Under the pieces are notes generated by a model. It did no database searches and was not told the origin of the DNA. It saw nothing but the letters and a program-made list of their open reading frames with translations. A stretch of 64,000 bases of DNA from the NCBI RefSeq assembly GCF_037450285.1, contig NZ_JAQISN010000004.1, positions 1-64,000 of the forward strand, in the 5' to 3' direction. Positions within the stretch are counted from its first letter, which is position 1. The number at the start of each line of letters is the position of its first letter. This stretch comes from Erwinia sp. SLM-02. GTDB taxonomy: Bacteria > Pseudomonadota > Gammaproteobacteria > Enterobacterales > Enterobacteriaceae. This document shows, in pieces, positions 1 to 7,858 of this stretch. The position numbers and the translations under genes were made by a program.

Positions 1-21
1 CACACAGATTGTCTGATAAAT

Positions 22-33
22 TGTTAAAGAGCA
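22..33 (-). promoter_or_regulatory. rrn leader boxA antitermination element
   Basis: On the minus strand this reads TGCTCTTTAACA, the boxA core found just upstream of 16S rRNA genes in enterobacteria. It is followed toward the window edge by the conserved leader containing ATTTATCAGACAATC. BoxA is the loading site for the Nus-factor antitermination complex. The 16S gene itself lies beyond position 1, so an rrn operon starts here and leaves the window leftward. E. coli has rrnC at the same place next to hsrA. Confidence 0.9.
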
Positions 34-72
34 GTGCAGTCAGTGCCGAGGCTTCCTGCTGCGAGGTGGCGT

Positions 73-100
73 ATATTACGCTTTCCTCCTTCGGAGTCAA
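73..100 (-). promoter_or_regulatory. rrn P2 promoter
   Basis: Minus-strand -35 TTGACT (95-100) and -10 TAATAT (73-78) are separated by 16 bases. The position, about 40 bases before boxA, is that of rrn P2 in E. coli. Transcription runs leftward out of the window into the rRNA operon. Confidence 0.88.
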
Positions 101-195
101 CTTCTTTTTGAGAAGTTTTTTCCGGCGATTCAGACAACTTCCTGAACCTCTAACACGCTGGCCTGTAAGCCGTTGTTCCGTGTCAGTGGAGGCGC

Positions 196-223
196 AGTAT
201 AGGGATTTTCTGGCGGCTGACAA
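196..223 (-). promoter_or_regulatory. rrn P1 promoter
   Basis: Minus-strand -35 TTGTCA (218-223), a 16-base spacer and -10 TATACT (196-201) are followed by a GC-rich discriminator (GCGCCTCC), the hallmark of stringently controlled rrn P1 promoters. The A/T-rich block upstream (about 224-245) could act as an UP element. Fis sites are expected further upstream but I could not place them reliably. Confidence 0.88.
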
Positions 224-245
224 GTTTTTATTGCAAATAAATTAC

Positions 246-418
246 CGAGCGATTCATTTTTAATCAATTGAGCAAAAAGAATACAACATGCGGGTGATAT
301 TCACCCAGAAGTTGCCAGAAAACTGCAGACGCCCATCACAAAATCGCGATATGAGATGCTATTCTTGCTGCATCACAGGCAGATTTCTGCTGGCCTCCAA
401 TAATAAAAAGGACGACCA
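246..418. other. Intergenic region between rrn P1 and hsrA
   Basis: This non-coding stretch carries the sequence upstream of rrn P1 on the minus strand and the leader of hsrA on the plus strand. The hsrA ribosome binding site (AAGGA) is about six bases before its ATG. I see no open frame or RNA gene here. Confidence 0.6.
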
Positions 419-1819
419 ATGATAAAATCCGCGCGCAGTATGGCCGGACTTCCGTGGATCGCCGCTATGGCTTTCTTTATGCAGGCGCTTGATGCCACCA
501 TTCTCAACACCGCTCTGCCCGCTATTGCCCACAGTCTTAACCGTTCACCGCTGGCGATGCAGTCAGCCGTCATCAGCTACACCTTAACCGTCGCCATGCT
601 GATCCCCGTAAGCGGCTGGCTCGCCGATCGCTTTGGCACACGCAAGGTGTTTATCGTTGCCGTCTTTCTCTTCTCTTTTGGCTCCCTGGCCTGTGCGCTA
701 TCTAATTCGCTGAGCATGCTGGTGATATCACGCGTTATCCAGGGCGTCGGCGGTGCGATGATGATGCCCGTTGCGCGACTGGCCCTGTTACGAGCCTATC
801 CTCGTAGCGAACTGCTGCCGGTGCTTAACTTTGTCACCATGCCCGGCCTCATTGGACCGGTACTCGGTCCTCTGCTGGGTGGCGTACTGGTCACGTGGGC
901 AACCTGGCACTGGATATTTCTCATTAATATCCCGATTGGCATCCTCGGTATTATCTATGCACGTAAATACATGCCGGACTTCACCACGCCAAAGCGACGG
1001 TTCGATCTGCCGGGTTTCCTGCTGTTCGGATTAGGACTGGTGGGGATATCAAGCGGCATAGAGCTGTTTGGTGAACGGGTAGTCTCCAGCCTGATCGCGC
1101 TCGGCGTGCTGGTCGGGGGGATTCTCCTTCTTCTTCTATATATAGTGCATGCCCGCCGGCACCCTTCACCGCTGCTGCCGTTACCGATGTTCAAGACCCG
1201 CACCTTCTCAGTCGGCATCATCGGCAATATCGCCTCCCGACTGGGTACCGGCTGTATTCCGTTTCTGATGCCGCTGATGCTGCAGGTCGGCTTCGGCTAT
1301 ACCGCATTGATTGCCGGGTGCATGATGGCCCCAACGGCGCTGGGATCGATTCTGGCAAAATCGCTGGTGACAAGAGTTCTGCGCTTGTTTGGCTATCGTA
1401 AAACGCTGGTTGGTATCAGTGTGATTATTGGTGTACTGATTGCGTCATTTTCCCTGCAGTCCGCAAGCTGGAGCGTGCTGGCGATGCTCATTCCGCTCTT
1501 CATTCTCGGTATGGCGATGTCTACCCAGTTTACGGCGATGAACACCATCACCCTTGCTGATTTAACCGATGCCAATGCCAGCAGCGGTAACAGCATGCTG
1601 GCGGTAACACAGCAGTTGGCGATTGGTTTTGGCGTGGCGGTCAGCGCAGCGGTTCTGCGCTTTTATGAGAACTTCGGTGGGTCAACCTTCCAGAACTTCC
1701 ACGCCACCTTCCTGACGATGGGCGTGATCACCGTGATTTCCGCGCTGGTATTCCTGCTGTTGAAACCGGGAGACGGTCGCAATCTGATCAGCGACCGCGA
1801 TAAAAAGAAGAAGGCTTAG
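419..1819 (+). CDS. hsrA: MFS transporter HsrA (DHA2-type drug:H+ antiporter family)
   Basis: Inner-membrane major facilitator protein of 466 residues, the size of a 14-helix DHA2 carrier. Visible motifs are LDATILNTALPAI in helix 1 (about 24-36) and the loop motif A GWLADRFGTRK (66-76); further hydrophobic segments run to about residue 450, and the tail is basic (DRDKKKKA). The ATG has a good ribosome binding site. It lies between the rrn promoter and rbsR exactly as hsrA (yieO) does in E. coli. Its stop overlaps the convergent rbsR stop by four bases, leaving no room for a separate terminator. The true substrate is unknown; the E. coli name comes from a homocysteine-related phenotype. Confidence 0.9.
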   Translation: MIKSARSMAGLPWIAAMAFFMQALDATILNTALPAIAHSLNRSPLAMQSAVISYTLTVAMLIPVSGWLADRFGTRKVFIVAVFLFSFGSLACALSNSLSMLVISRVIQGVGGAMMMPVARLALLRAYPRSELLPVLNFVTMPGLIGPVLGPLLGGVLVTWATWHWIFLINIPIGILGIIYARKYMPDFTTPKRRFDLPGFLLFGLGLVGISSGIELFGERVVSSLIALGVLVGGILLLLLYIVHARRHPSPLLPLPMFKTRTFSVGIIGNIASRLGTGCIPFLMPLMLQVGFGYTALIAGCMMAPTALGSILAKSLVTRVLRLFGYRKTLVGISVIIGVLIASFSLQSASWSVLAMLIPLFILGMAMSTQFTAMNTITLADLTDANASSGNSMLAVTQQLAIGFGVAVSAAVLRFYENFGGSTFQNFHATFLTMGVITVISALVFLLLKPGDGRNLISDRDKKKKA

Positions 1820-2823
1820 CGTTCACCCACTGAGGCACGAGCCATGAGTTCCGGTGTCAGCACCAGCAGCTGCTGGCTGGCACCGGGGCAGCTCAGCCGA
1901 TGCAGCAGGGTATCAATTGCCAGCTCACCCAGCTCGTCTTTCGGCTGATGAATAGTGCTCAGAGGCGGCGTCATATAGCGCGCCAGCTCAATATCATCGT
2001 AACCCATTACCGCCATATCCTGTGGAATGGTCATCCCGGCCTGGAAAAGCGCCTGATAAACGCCAACGGCCATAGCATCATTACTGGTAAAAACCGCCTC
2101 AGGTTGCGGATCTAGCGTTAACAGCTGCTGCATGGCATTGAAGCCACCCTCAAACTCAAAATCACCGTCAACAATATATCCGGGCAGGATCGGCAGCTCC
2201 GCCGTGGTCATCGCGCGCTGATAGCCTTCAAGGCGCAGTCGCGCAGGCGTCTTATCCTGGGGACCGGCGATACAGGCAATGCGGGTATAACCGCGGGAAA
2301 TCAGATGCTGAGTGGCCATTTCGCCGCCCAGCAACGAGTTGTCCTGAATAATGTCACTACCGCCTTCAAACGGTGCCCAGTCCATCATGACCGAAGGAAT
2401 GGAAGGATAGCGCCCAAGAATATCGGCAGAAGGCAGATGGCTTTCGGTACACATGATCAGCAGTCCATCAACGCGCTTTTGCAGCAGCGTTTCCAGGCTC
2501 CGATCCATGCGGTCCTTATCCCCTTCGGTATTACACAGAATAAGACTGTATCCACGCTCATAGCAGCTACGCTCCACCCCTCGCACCACTTCCGCATAAA
2601 ACGGGTTGCTGCTGGCGGTCAACAGCATGCCAATGGTACGGGTCTGATTCAGTTTCAGACTGCGAGCCAACGCCGATGGGGCATAGTTCAGCTCACGGAT
2701 AGCCGACGTAACCTTCTCACGGATCGTTTCACTGACGAACCGGTTGTTGTTAATCACGTGGGATACGGTAGAGGTTGAGACGCCCGCAAGCCGGGCGACA
2801 TCTTTCATTGTGGCCACGTTCAC
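1816..2823 (-). CDS. rbsR: Ribose operon repressor RbsR (LacI family)
   Basis: LacI/GalR regulator of 335 residues. The N-terminal helix-turn-helix is MKDVARLAGVSTSTVSHVIN (about 6-25), followed by the hinge region and a periplasmic-binding-protein-like ribose-sensing domain containing NDAMAVGVYQAL and GYDDIELA. The sequence is very close to E. coli RbsR. The start is GTG at 2823, overlapping the rbsK stop (GTGA); a second in-frame GTG at 2817 would give MATMKDV as in E. coli and is an equally good start. It is the last gene of rbsDACBKR and should repress that operon through the palindromes at 7626-7641 and 7705-7716. Confidence 0.96.
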   Translation of the reverse strand: MNVATMKDVARLAGVSTSTVSHVINNNRFVSETIREKVTSAIRELNYAPSALARSLKLNQTRTIGMLLTASSNPFYAEVVRGVERSCYERGYSLILCNTEGDKDRMDRSLETLLQKRVDGLLIMCTESHLPSADILGRYPSIPSVMMDWAPFEGGSDIIQDNSLLGGEMATQHLISRGYTRIACIAGPQDKTPARLRLEGYQRAMTTAELPILPGYIVDGDFEFEGGFNAMQQLLTLDPQPEAVFTSNDAMAVGVYQALFQAGMTIPQDMAVMGYDDIELARYMTPPLSTIHQPKDELGELAIDTLLHRLSCPGASQQLLVLTPELMARASVGER

Positions 2824-3749
2824 CCCTGCGATTGCAAGAAGCGGTCGATCTCTTCACGCCAGGGCACGGAGGGCTGCGCACCATGTCGGGTGACGGCGAT
2901 GGCGGCGGCCGCATGGGCAAACCGCACCGACTCGGCCATCGGTTTTTTCTCCAGCAGTGCGGTAATCAGCGCACCGTTGAAGGTATCTCCGGCTGCGATG
3001 GTATCCACCGCCTCAACGCGAAATCCTGGAATACGCTGCCCGTTGCCCTGCTCACTCAGCCACACGCCGCGGCTACCGAGAGTGATCAGTACCGAATCAA
3101 TGCCTTTGGCATGCAGTACGCCGGCAGCCTTCGCGGCATCCTCATCGGTTTTGACGGCCACGCCAGTCAGGATCTGTGCTTCGGTTTCGTTAGGGGTGAT
3201 CATATCCACCAGCGACAGCAGCTCATCGGAGAGCGCCGTGGCCGGGGCCGGGTTCAATATCACCCGGGTCTGATTCTGATGAGCAATACGCGCGGCGGCC
3301 AGCACGCTGTCCAGCGGGGACTCAAGCTGCATCAACAACGCGTCAGCATCAGCAATCACCTGCTGATGCTGGGTCACCCGGTCAGGGGTCAGTGCCGCGT
3401 TGGCACCCGCATAAATACCGATGGTGTTTTCACCTTCGCCGTTAACAAAAATCAGCGCCACGCCGGTTGATTCGCCTTCAACGGCAGTGACCGGTGCCAC
3501 GTCAATGCGATCGTCCGCCAGCTGTTTGCGGATACGCTCACCAATATCGTCATGACCTACGCAGGCAATAAAGGAAATATCCGCACCGCTGCGCCCGGCA
3601 GCAACGGCCTGATTCGCGCCTTTTCCACCAAACGCCACCTGATACTGCTTTCCGATCACCGTTTCACCCGGGCGAGGAAAATGCGCCAGATTAAGAATGT
3701 GATCTGCATTGATGCTGCCCAGAACAGCCAGCTTGCCGGTATTTTTCAT
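2820..3749 (-). CDS. rbsK: Ribokinase
   Basis: PfkB-family sugar kinase of 309 residues, the same length as E. coli RbsK. It phosphorylates ribose to ribose 5-phosphate with ATP in the cytoplasm. Signatures seen are the N-terminal GSINAD ribose-binding segment, GGKGANQAVAAGRSGA (41-56), and the C-terminal AAGDTFNGALITAL carrying the catalytic Asp (about residue 255). It sits between rbsB and rbsR, overlaps the rbsR start, and follows a hairpin (3772-3791) that probably lowers its expression relative to rbsB. Confidence 0.97.
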   Translation of the reverse strand: MKNTGKLAVLGSINADHILNLAHFPRPGETVIGKQYQVAFGGKGANQAVAAGRSGADISFIACVGHDDIGERIRKQLADDRIDVAPVTAVEGESTGVALIFVNGEGENTIGIYAGANAALTPDRVTQHQQVIADADALLMQLESPLDSVLAAARIAHQNQTRVILNPAPATALSDELLSLVDMITPNETEAQILTGVAVKTDEDAAKAAGVLHAKGIDSVLITLGSRGVWLSEQGNGQRIPGFRVEAVDTIAAGDTFNGALITALLEKKPMAESVRFAHAAAAIAVTRHGAQPSVPWREEIDRFLQSQG

Positions 3750-3771
3750 ATGGGGAATCGTCCAGATAAGT

Positions 3772-3791
3772 GCGCCACCCGAGGGTGGCGC
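3772..3791 (-). terminator. Hairpin between rbsB and rbsK
   Basis: Inverted repeat GCGCCACCC / GGGTGGCGC with a very tight centre, 20 bases after the rbsB stop and 23 bases before rbsK. There is no U-run, so it more likely stabilises the rbsB 3' end or causes partial attenuation than acts as a full terminator. Such hairpins commonly follow binding-protein genes. Confidence 0.55.
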
Positions 3792-3811
3792 GTGCCATGC
3801 TTTTCTTTGAT

Positions 3812-4687
3812 TTATTTGGTGACCAGCTTCAGGTCTACCGGATTTACCGCGTCGACTTTCTGCCCTTTCAGCACTTTGTCAGCCGTTTCAACGCCGATAG
3901 AACCAATCTGCTCAGGCAGCTGAGCGACGGTCGCGGCCAGTTTGCCGCCTTCAACAGCCTTCACCCCATCAGGCGTGCCGTCAAAGCCCACAACCACCAC
4001 ACCAGATTTACCGGCAGTTTGCAATGCGCGTAATGCGCCCAGCGCCATTTCATCATTCTGGGCAAACACCGCCTGCACATCAGGATGCGCGGTCAACAGG
4101 TTTTGCATCACGTTCAGGCCCTTGGTGCGATCGAAATCCGCCGGCTGGCTGGCAAGGATATTGAATTTATGCGCATCGGCAGCCTGCTTGAAGCCTTCAC
4201 CACGCTCACGCGCGGCTGACGTTCCGGCAATCCCCTGCAGTTCGATAATTTTTGCGCCGTCACCCAGCTTCTGAGCGATAAACTCACCGGCCTGCTTGCC
4301 GCCTGCACGGTTGTCTGAAGCGATGTGGCTGACCACCTTGCCCTGTGTCGCTACGCGGTCAAGCGTGATCACCGGGATGTTAGCCTGGTTAGCCATTTTC
4401 ACCGCATTGCCCACCGCATCGGAATCGGTTGGGTTGATCAGCATAACTTTGGTGCCGCGAACGGTCAGATCCTGCACGTTCGCCAGCTCTTTCGCCGGGT
4501 TATTCTGTGAATCCAGCACCACCAGGTTATAACCCAGCTTATCGGCTTCTTTCTGCGCACCGTCTTTCAGTGAAACAAAGAACGGGTTGTTCAGCGTGGA
4601 TACCACCAGCGCGATCGTGTCTTTTGCCAGCGCATGGGTGCTCAGGGTGGCGCCTAACAGTAAAGCCAGTGCAGTCAGTTTTTTCAT
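3812..4687 (-). CDS. rbsB: Ribose ABC transporter periplasmic binding protein
   Basis: Periplasmic ribose receptor of 291 residues. A signal peptide (MKK, hydrophobic core, cleavage near THALA/KDT at residue 21) precedes the two-lobed Peripla_BP_4 domain. Matches to E. coli RbsB include STLNNPFFVSLKDGAQKEA and QNDEMALGALRAL. It delivers ribose to RbsC and RbsA and also to the Trg chemoreceptor in E. coli. It lies between rbsC and rbsK in the standard operon order, with a hairpin after its stop codon. Confidence 0.97.
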   Translation of the reverse strand: MKKLTALALLLGATLSTHALAKDTIALVVSTLNNPFFVSLKDGAQKEADKLGYNLVVLDSQNNPAKELANVQDLTVRGTKVMLINPTDSDAVGNAVKMANQANIPVITLDRVATQGKVVSHIASDNRAGGKQAGEFIAQKLGDGAKIIELQGIAGTSAARERGEGFKQAADAHKFNILASQPADFDRTKGLNVMQNLLTAHPDVQAVFAQNDEMALGALRALQTAGKSGVVVVGFDGTPDGVKAVEGGKLAATVAQLPEQIGSIGVETADKVLKGQKVDAVNPVDLKLVTK

Positions 4688-4712
4688 GTTCTTAATCCTG
4701 TAGGGTAATCAG

Positions 4713-5678
4713 TTATTTGCTTTTGTTGTCTACCAGCACCGCCAGTAAAATCACGACAGCTTTGACGATCATTTGGTAGTAAGAAGAAACACCGAGCAGG
4801 TTCAGCCCGTTGTTGAGGAAACCGAGGATCAGCGCACCGATCAGGGTTCCCATAATCCGGCCTTTGCCCCCGGCCAGGCTGGTGCCGCCGAGCACAACGG
4901 CCGCAATCGCATCCAGCTCATAGCCGGTTCCCGCCGTTGGCTGCGCGGAAGAAAGGCGCGCCACTTCAATGGTGCCGGCCAGCGCGGCCAGCATGCCGCA
5001 CAGCGCGTACACGGTGATTTTTACCCGGTTCACGCTGATGCCTGACAGCCGGGTTGCCGCTTCGTTACCGCCCAGCGCATAGATATAGCGGCCAAGACGG
5101 GTGTGATGCAGCATGTACCAGGCGGCGAAGAAGACAATCGCCATCAGCCAGACCGGCGTCGGGATCCCCAGCGGTCGACCAATACCAAACCAGCCAAACA
5201 GGTCCGCATTGTCGTTAAAGCCGGTATTCACCGGGCTGCCGTTGGTATACACCATGGTTACCCCGCGCAGCAGGAGCATCATCACCAGCGTGGCGATAAA
5301 GGCCTGGACCCTGCCTTTCGCGACAATCGTACCGGTAATACCGCCGATCAAGGCGCCCAGCGCCAGCGAAGCGGCAACCGCCACCAGCGCATTCACTTCC
5401 AGGCCGACGATCGATGCCGCCACCGCGCCGGTCAGCGCCAGCAGTGAACCCACGGAAAGATCGATGCCCGAGGTCAGAATAACCAGCGTCATCCCCACGG
5501 CCATAATGGCGTTAACCGAGGTCTGTTGTAGAATATTGAACAGGTTAGCCACGGTGAAGAAGTTCGGGCTCATGCTGGAGACAATGGCGATCAGTACCAC
5601 CAGCGCAATCAGCGATTTCTGTTCAAGCAGCCACGCCTTACTGATCAGGCGGCGTGAAGGGATTGTTTGCGTACTCAT
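4713..5678 (-). CDS. rbsC: Ribose ABC transporter permease
   Basis: Inner-membrane permease of 321 residues, the E. coli RbsC length, with eight to ten hydrophobic segments. Family motifs include the N-terminal NLFNILQQTSVNAIMAVGMT segment, the GIDLSVGSLLALTGA segment and the C-terminal GTSLAGGKGRIMGTLIGA loop that contacts the ATPase. It forms the ribose channel with RbsA. The gene starts two bases after the rbsA stop region, consistent with translational coupling. Confidence 0.97.
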   Translation of the reverse strand: MSTQTIPSRRLISKAWLLEQKSLIALVVLIAIVSSMSPNFFTVANLFNILQQTSVNAIMAVGMTLVILTSGIDLSVGSLLALTGAVAASIVGLEVNALVAVAASLALGALIGGITGTIVAKGRVQAFIATLVMMLLLRGVTMVYTNGSPVNTGFNDNADLFGWFGIGRPLGIPTPVWLMAIVFFAAWYMLHHTRLGRYIYALGGNEAATRLSGISVNRVKITVYALCGMLAALAGTIEVARLSSAQPTAGTGYELDAIAAVVLGGTSLAGGKGRIMGTLIGALILGFLNNGLNLLGVSSYYQMIVKAVVILLAVLVDNKSK

Positions 5679-5680
5679 AG

Positions 5681-7186
5681 TTATGCCAGCTCCGCGCTGT
5701 ATTGTTTGCCTACCGCCGCCGCCATCAAAATTTCCTGCGAGGCTTGTTCAATCGGGAAGTCACCGCTCAGACGCCCTTCGTGCATCACCAGCACGCGGTC
5801 GCTCATACCCAGCACTTCCGGCATTTCAGAAGAGACGAGGATGATGCTCAGCCCCTCTTCTTTAAACTGGTTAATCAGCTGGTAAATCTCTTTCTTCGCG
5901 CCGACGTCCACCCCACGAGTGGGCTCATCCAGGATCAGCACTTTCGGCCGGGTCATCAGACCACGGGCGATAGCCACTTTCTGCTGGTTCCCGCCGGAAA
6001 GCAGGCCGATCGGCTGATTCATTGAGGGGGTTTTGACGTTAAACAGCTTAATAAAGTCCCCGACGGCCAGCTGCTCTTCAGCGTGCTTCAGGCGCCCACC
6101 GGTATGGCTGAAATAGTTGAGGGCGGTCAGCGACATGTTCTCTTTTACCGACATCCCCAATACCAGGCCATCACGCTTGCGGTCTTCAGAGATATAAACG
6201 ATGCCGTTGAGCAGCCCCTCTTCTGGCGAACGCGCCACCACCGTTTTGCCGTCCAGCGTCACCGTACCGGCTGAACGCGGCAGTGCGCCGTACAGCACCT
6301 TCATTAATTCGGTACGCCCCGCGCCCATCAGGCCTGCCACGCCGAGGATCTCCCCTTTACGCAGGGTAAAGCTGACATCGTCAACGCCGGAGCCGCTGAG
6401 GTGCTCCACCTTCAGACGAATATCACCCGGCGCTTTATCCAGCCGCGGATACTGTTCTTCCAGCTTGCGGCCCACCATCATTTCGATCAGCGACTCTTCG
6501 CTCAGCGTATTCACCTCACGCTCGGCAATAAACTGACCGTCACGGAAAATGGTCACATCATCGCAAACCTCAAAAATCTCTTTCATGCGGTGGGAGATAT
6601 AAACGATGCCGCAGCCCTGCGCCTTCAGCTCGTTGATCACGCGGAACAGCGAAGCGGTTTCAGTATCGGTCAGGGCATCCGTTGGCTCATCCATAATGAT
6701 GACTTTGGACTCGAAGCTCAGCACTTTGGCAATCTCAACCATCTGCTGATCGCCGATCGACAGATCGCCCACCAGCTTGTGGCTGTTAAAGCGCAGATTG
6801 AGGCGTTTCAGCAGCGCATCCGCCTTCTCGTGCATCGCCTTCCACTGAATGCAGCCAAAGCGATTGACGAACTCCCGGCCGAGGAAAATATTTTCCGCAA
6901 CGCTCAACTGCGGGATCAGGTTGAGTTCCTGATGGATGATGCCAATTCCGGCTTCCTGAGATGCCTTAGGGCCGTTGAACGTCGTTTCTTTACCCAACCA
7001 CTCAAAACTCCCGGCATCGCGCGCATAGATCCCGGTCAGGACTTTCATCATGGTGGATTTACCCGCCCCGTTTTCCCCTACCAGTGCCATCACGCGGCCC
7101 GGATAAACGGAAAGTGCGGCCCCCGACAGCGCTTTCACGCCGGGGAAGGATTTCTCAATGCCTTTCAGCTGCAGTAAAGGTTGCAT
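5681..7186 (-). CDS. rbsA: Ribose ABC transporter ATP-binding protein
   Basis: Double-domain ATPase of 501 residues, as in E. coli. The first domain has a canonical Walker A GENGAGKST (37-45) and the Walker B region IIMDEPTDAL. The second has the degenerate Walker A GLMGAGRTE (near 285), signature LSGGNQQKVAIARGL and Walker B LILDEPTRGVD. One canonical and one degenerate site is normal for the RbsA/MglA/AraG group. It powers ribose import through RbsC and sits between rbsD and rbsC. Confidence 0.97.
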   Translation of the reverse strand: MQPLLQLKGIEKSFPGVKALSGAALSVYPGRVMALVGENGAGKSTMMKVLTGIYARDAGSFEWLGKETTFNGPKASQEAGIGIIHQELNLIPQLSVAENIFLGREFVNRFGCIQWKAMHEKADALLKRLNLRFNSHKLVGDLSIGDQQMVEIAKVLSFESKVIIMDEPTDALTDTETASLFRVINELKAQGCGIVYISHRMKEIFEVCDDVTIFRDGQFIAEREVNTLSEESLIEMMVGRKLEEQYPRLDKAPGDIRLKVEHLSGSGVDDVSFTLRKGEILGVAGLMGAGRTELMKVLYGALPRSAGTVTLDGKTVVARSPEEGLLNGIVYISEDRKRDGLVLGMSVKENMSLTALNYFSHTGGRLKHAEEQLAVGDFIKLFNVKTPSMNQPIGLLSGGNQQKVAIARGLMTRPKVLILDEPTRGVDVGAKKEIYQLINQFKEEGLSIILVSSEMPEVLGMSDRVLVMHEGRLSGDFPIEQASQEILMAAAVGKQYSAELA

Positions 7187-7193
7187 AACGGCC

Positions 7194-7613
7194 TCAGAAG
7201 GTCACGCCAGCGTTAAGGATGATATTCGCATACGGAGAGCACTCCCCGCTGCGAATAACAGCCTTACTACGTTGTGTTTGCTGTTTGAACTGTTCGTGAC
7301 TGATATAGCTGATACTTATCGTATTACCCTGGTGTTGTTGCAAAGATTCGAGCAGGGCGATCAGTTCGCTATGGAGCTGCGGATTATGCTGCACAATCTC
7401 TTCCGCAAGGATGGCACTCTCAACCTGCATTTCTTCAGTCACCGTTTTGGTTACCTGTAAAAAACTGGGAATACCGTGAGTCAGCGCGAGATCGATGCGC
7501 TGCGGCCCCTGTGGAACAGGCAGGCCAGCATCACCGATGGTCAGGCTGTCAGTATGTCCTAAACGGGAAACCACGGACGAAATATCAGAATTCAGTAAGG
7601 TGCCTTTTTTCAT
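7194..7613 (-). CDS. rbsD: D-ribose pyranase
   Basis: RbsD of 139 residues, the E. coli length. It interconverts the pyranose and furanose forms of ribose so that RbsK receives its substrate. His20 in SRLGHTDSL corresponds to the conserved active-site histidine, and the KTVTEEMQVES and EQFKQQTQRSKAVIRSGECSPYANIIL stretches are family-typical. It is the first gene of rbsDACBKR and follows a promoter region flanked by two RbsR operators. Confidence 0.96.
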   Translation of the reverse strand: MKKGTLLNSDISSVVSRLGHTDSLTIGDAGLPVPQGPQRIDLALTHGIPSFLQVTKTVTEEMQVESAILAEEIVQHNPQLHSELIALLESLQQHQGNTISISYISHEQFKQQTQRSKAVIRSGECSPYANIILNAGVTF

Positions 7614-7625
7614 CTTTCACTCCAG

Positions 7626-7641
7626 AGCGAAACGTTTCGCT
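7626..7641. promoter_or_regulatory. RbsR operator O1 (proximal)
   Basis: Perfect 16-base palindrome AGCGAAACGTTTCGCT just upstream of rbsD. The CGAAACGTTTCG core is the LacI-family operator half-site pair used by RbsR in E. coli. It lies downstream of the predicted rbsD promoter, where repressor would block transcription. Confidence 0.85.
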
Positions 7642-7676
7642 GACTGCAGTTTAAGCAACGGAAAGGGGAAAACAAT

Positions 7677-7682
7677 CGTCAA
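7677..7682 (-). promoter_or_regulatory. Candidate rbsD -35 element
   Basis: Minus-strand TTGACG lies between the two RbsR operators. A convincing -10 at the ideal spacing is not evident (TTAAAC is somewhat far), so the exact promoter is uncertain. A partial CRP half-site (AAATGTGA, plus strand 7689-7696) lies just upstream, in keeping with catabolite control of ribose operons. Confidence 0.4.
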
Positions 7683-7704
7683 ATTGTGAAAATGTGATCG
7701 CCAT

Positions 7705-7716
7705 CGAAACGTTTCG
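7705..7716. promoter_or_regulatory. RbsR operator O2 (distal)
   Basis: Perfect 12-base palindrome CGAAACGTTTCG centred 77 bases from the centre of O1. The same core and the roughly seven-helical-turn spacing suggest cooperative RbsR binding or looping across the rbsD promoter. Confidence 0.75.
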
Positions 7717-7858
7717 CCAGCGAGATGAAGCCCCAATCTCAGGTGGATATCTTCCCCTCTCACAGACTAAACAATGACCAGAGGACGGATTATTCATTGC
7801 AGCCATGTAGAGTAACCGGGCAGTAAAAAAAACCACTTTATTTTAAAAGGAATTTAAA

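Noticed and set aside
3421..3470. Plus-strand open frame across rbsK (2775-3470)
   Set aside because: Antisense to rbsK with no start signal or domain; a shadow of the kinase gene.
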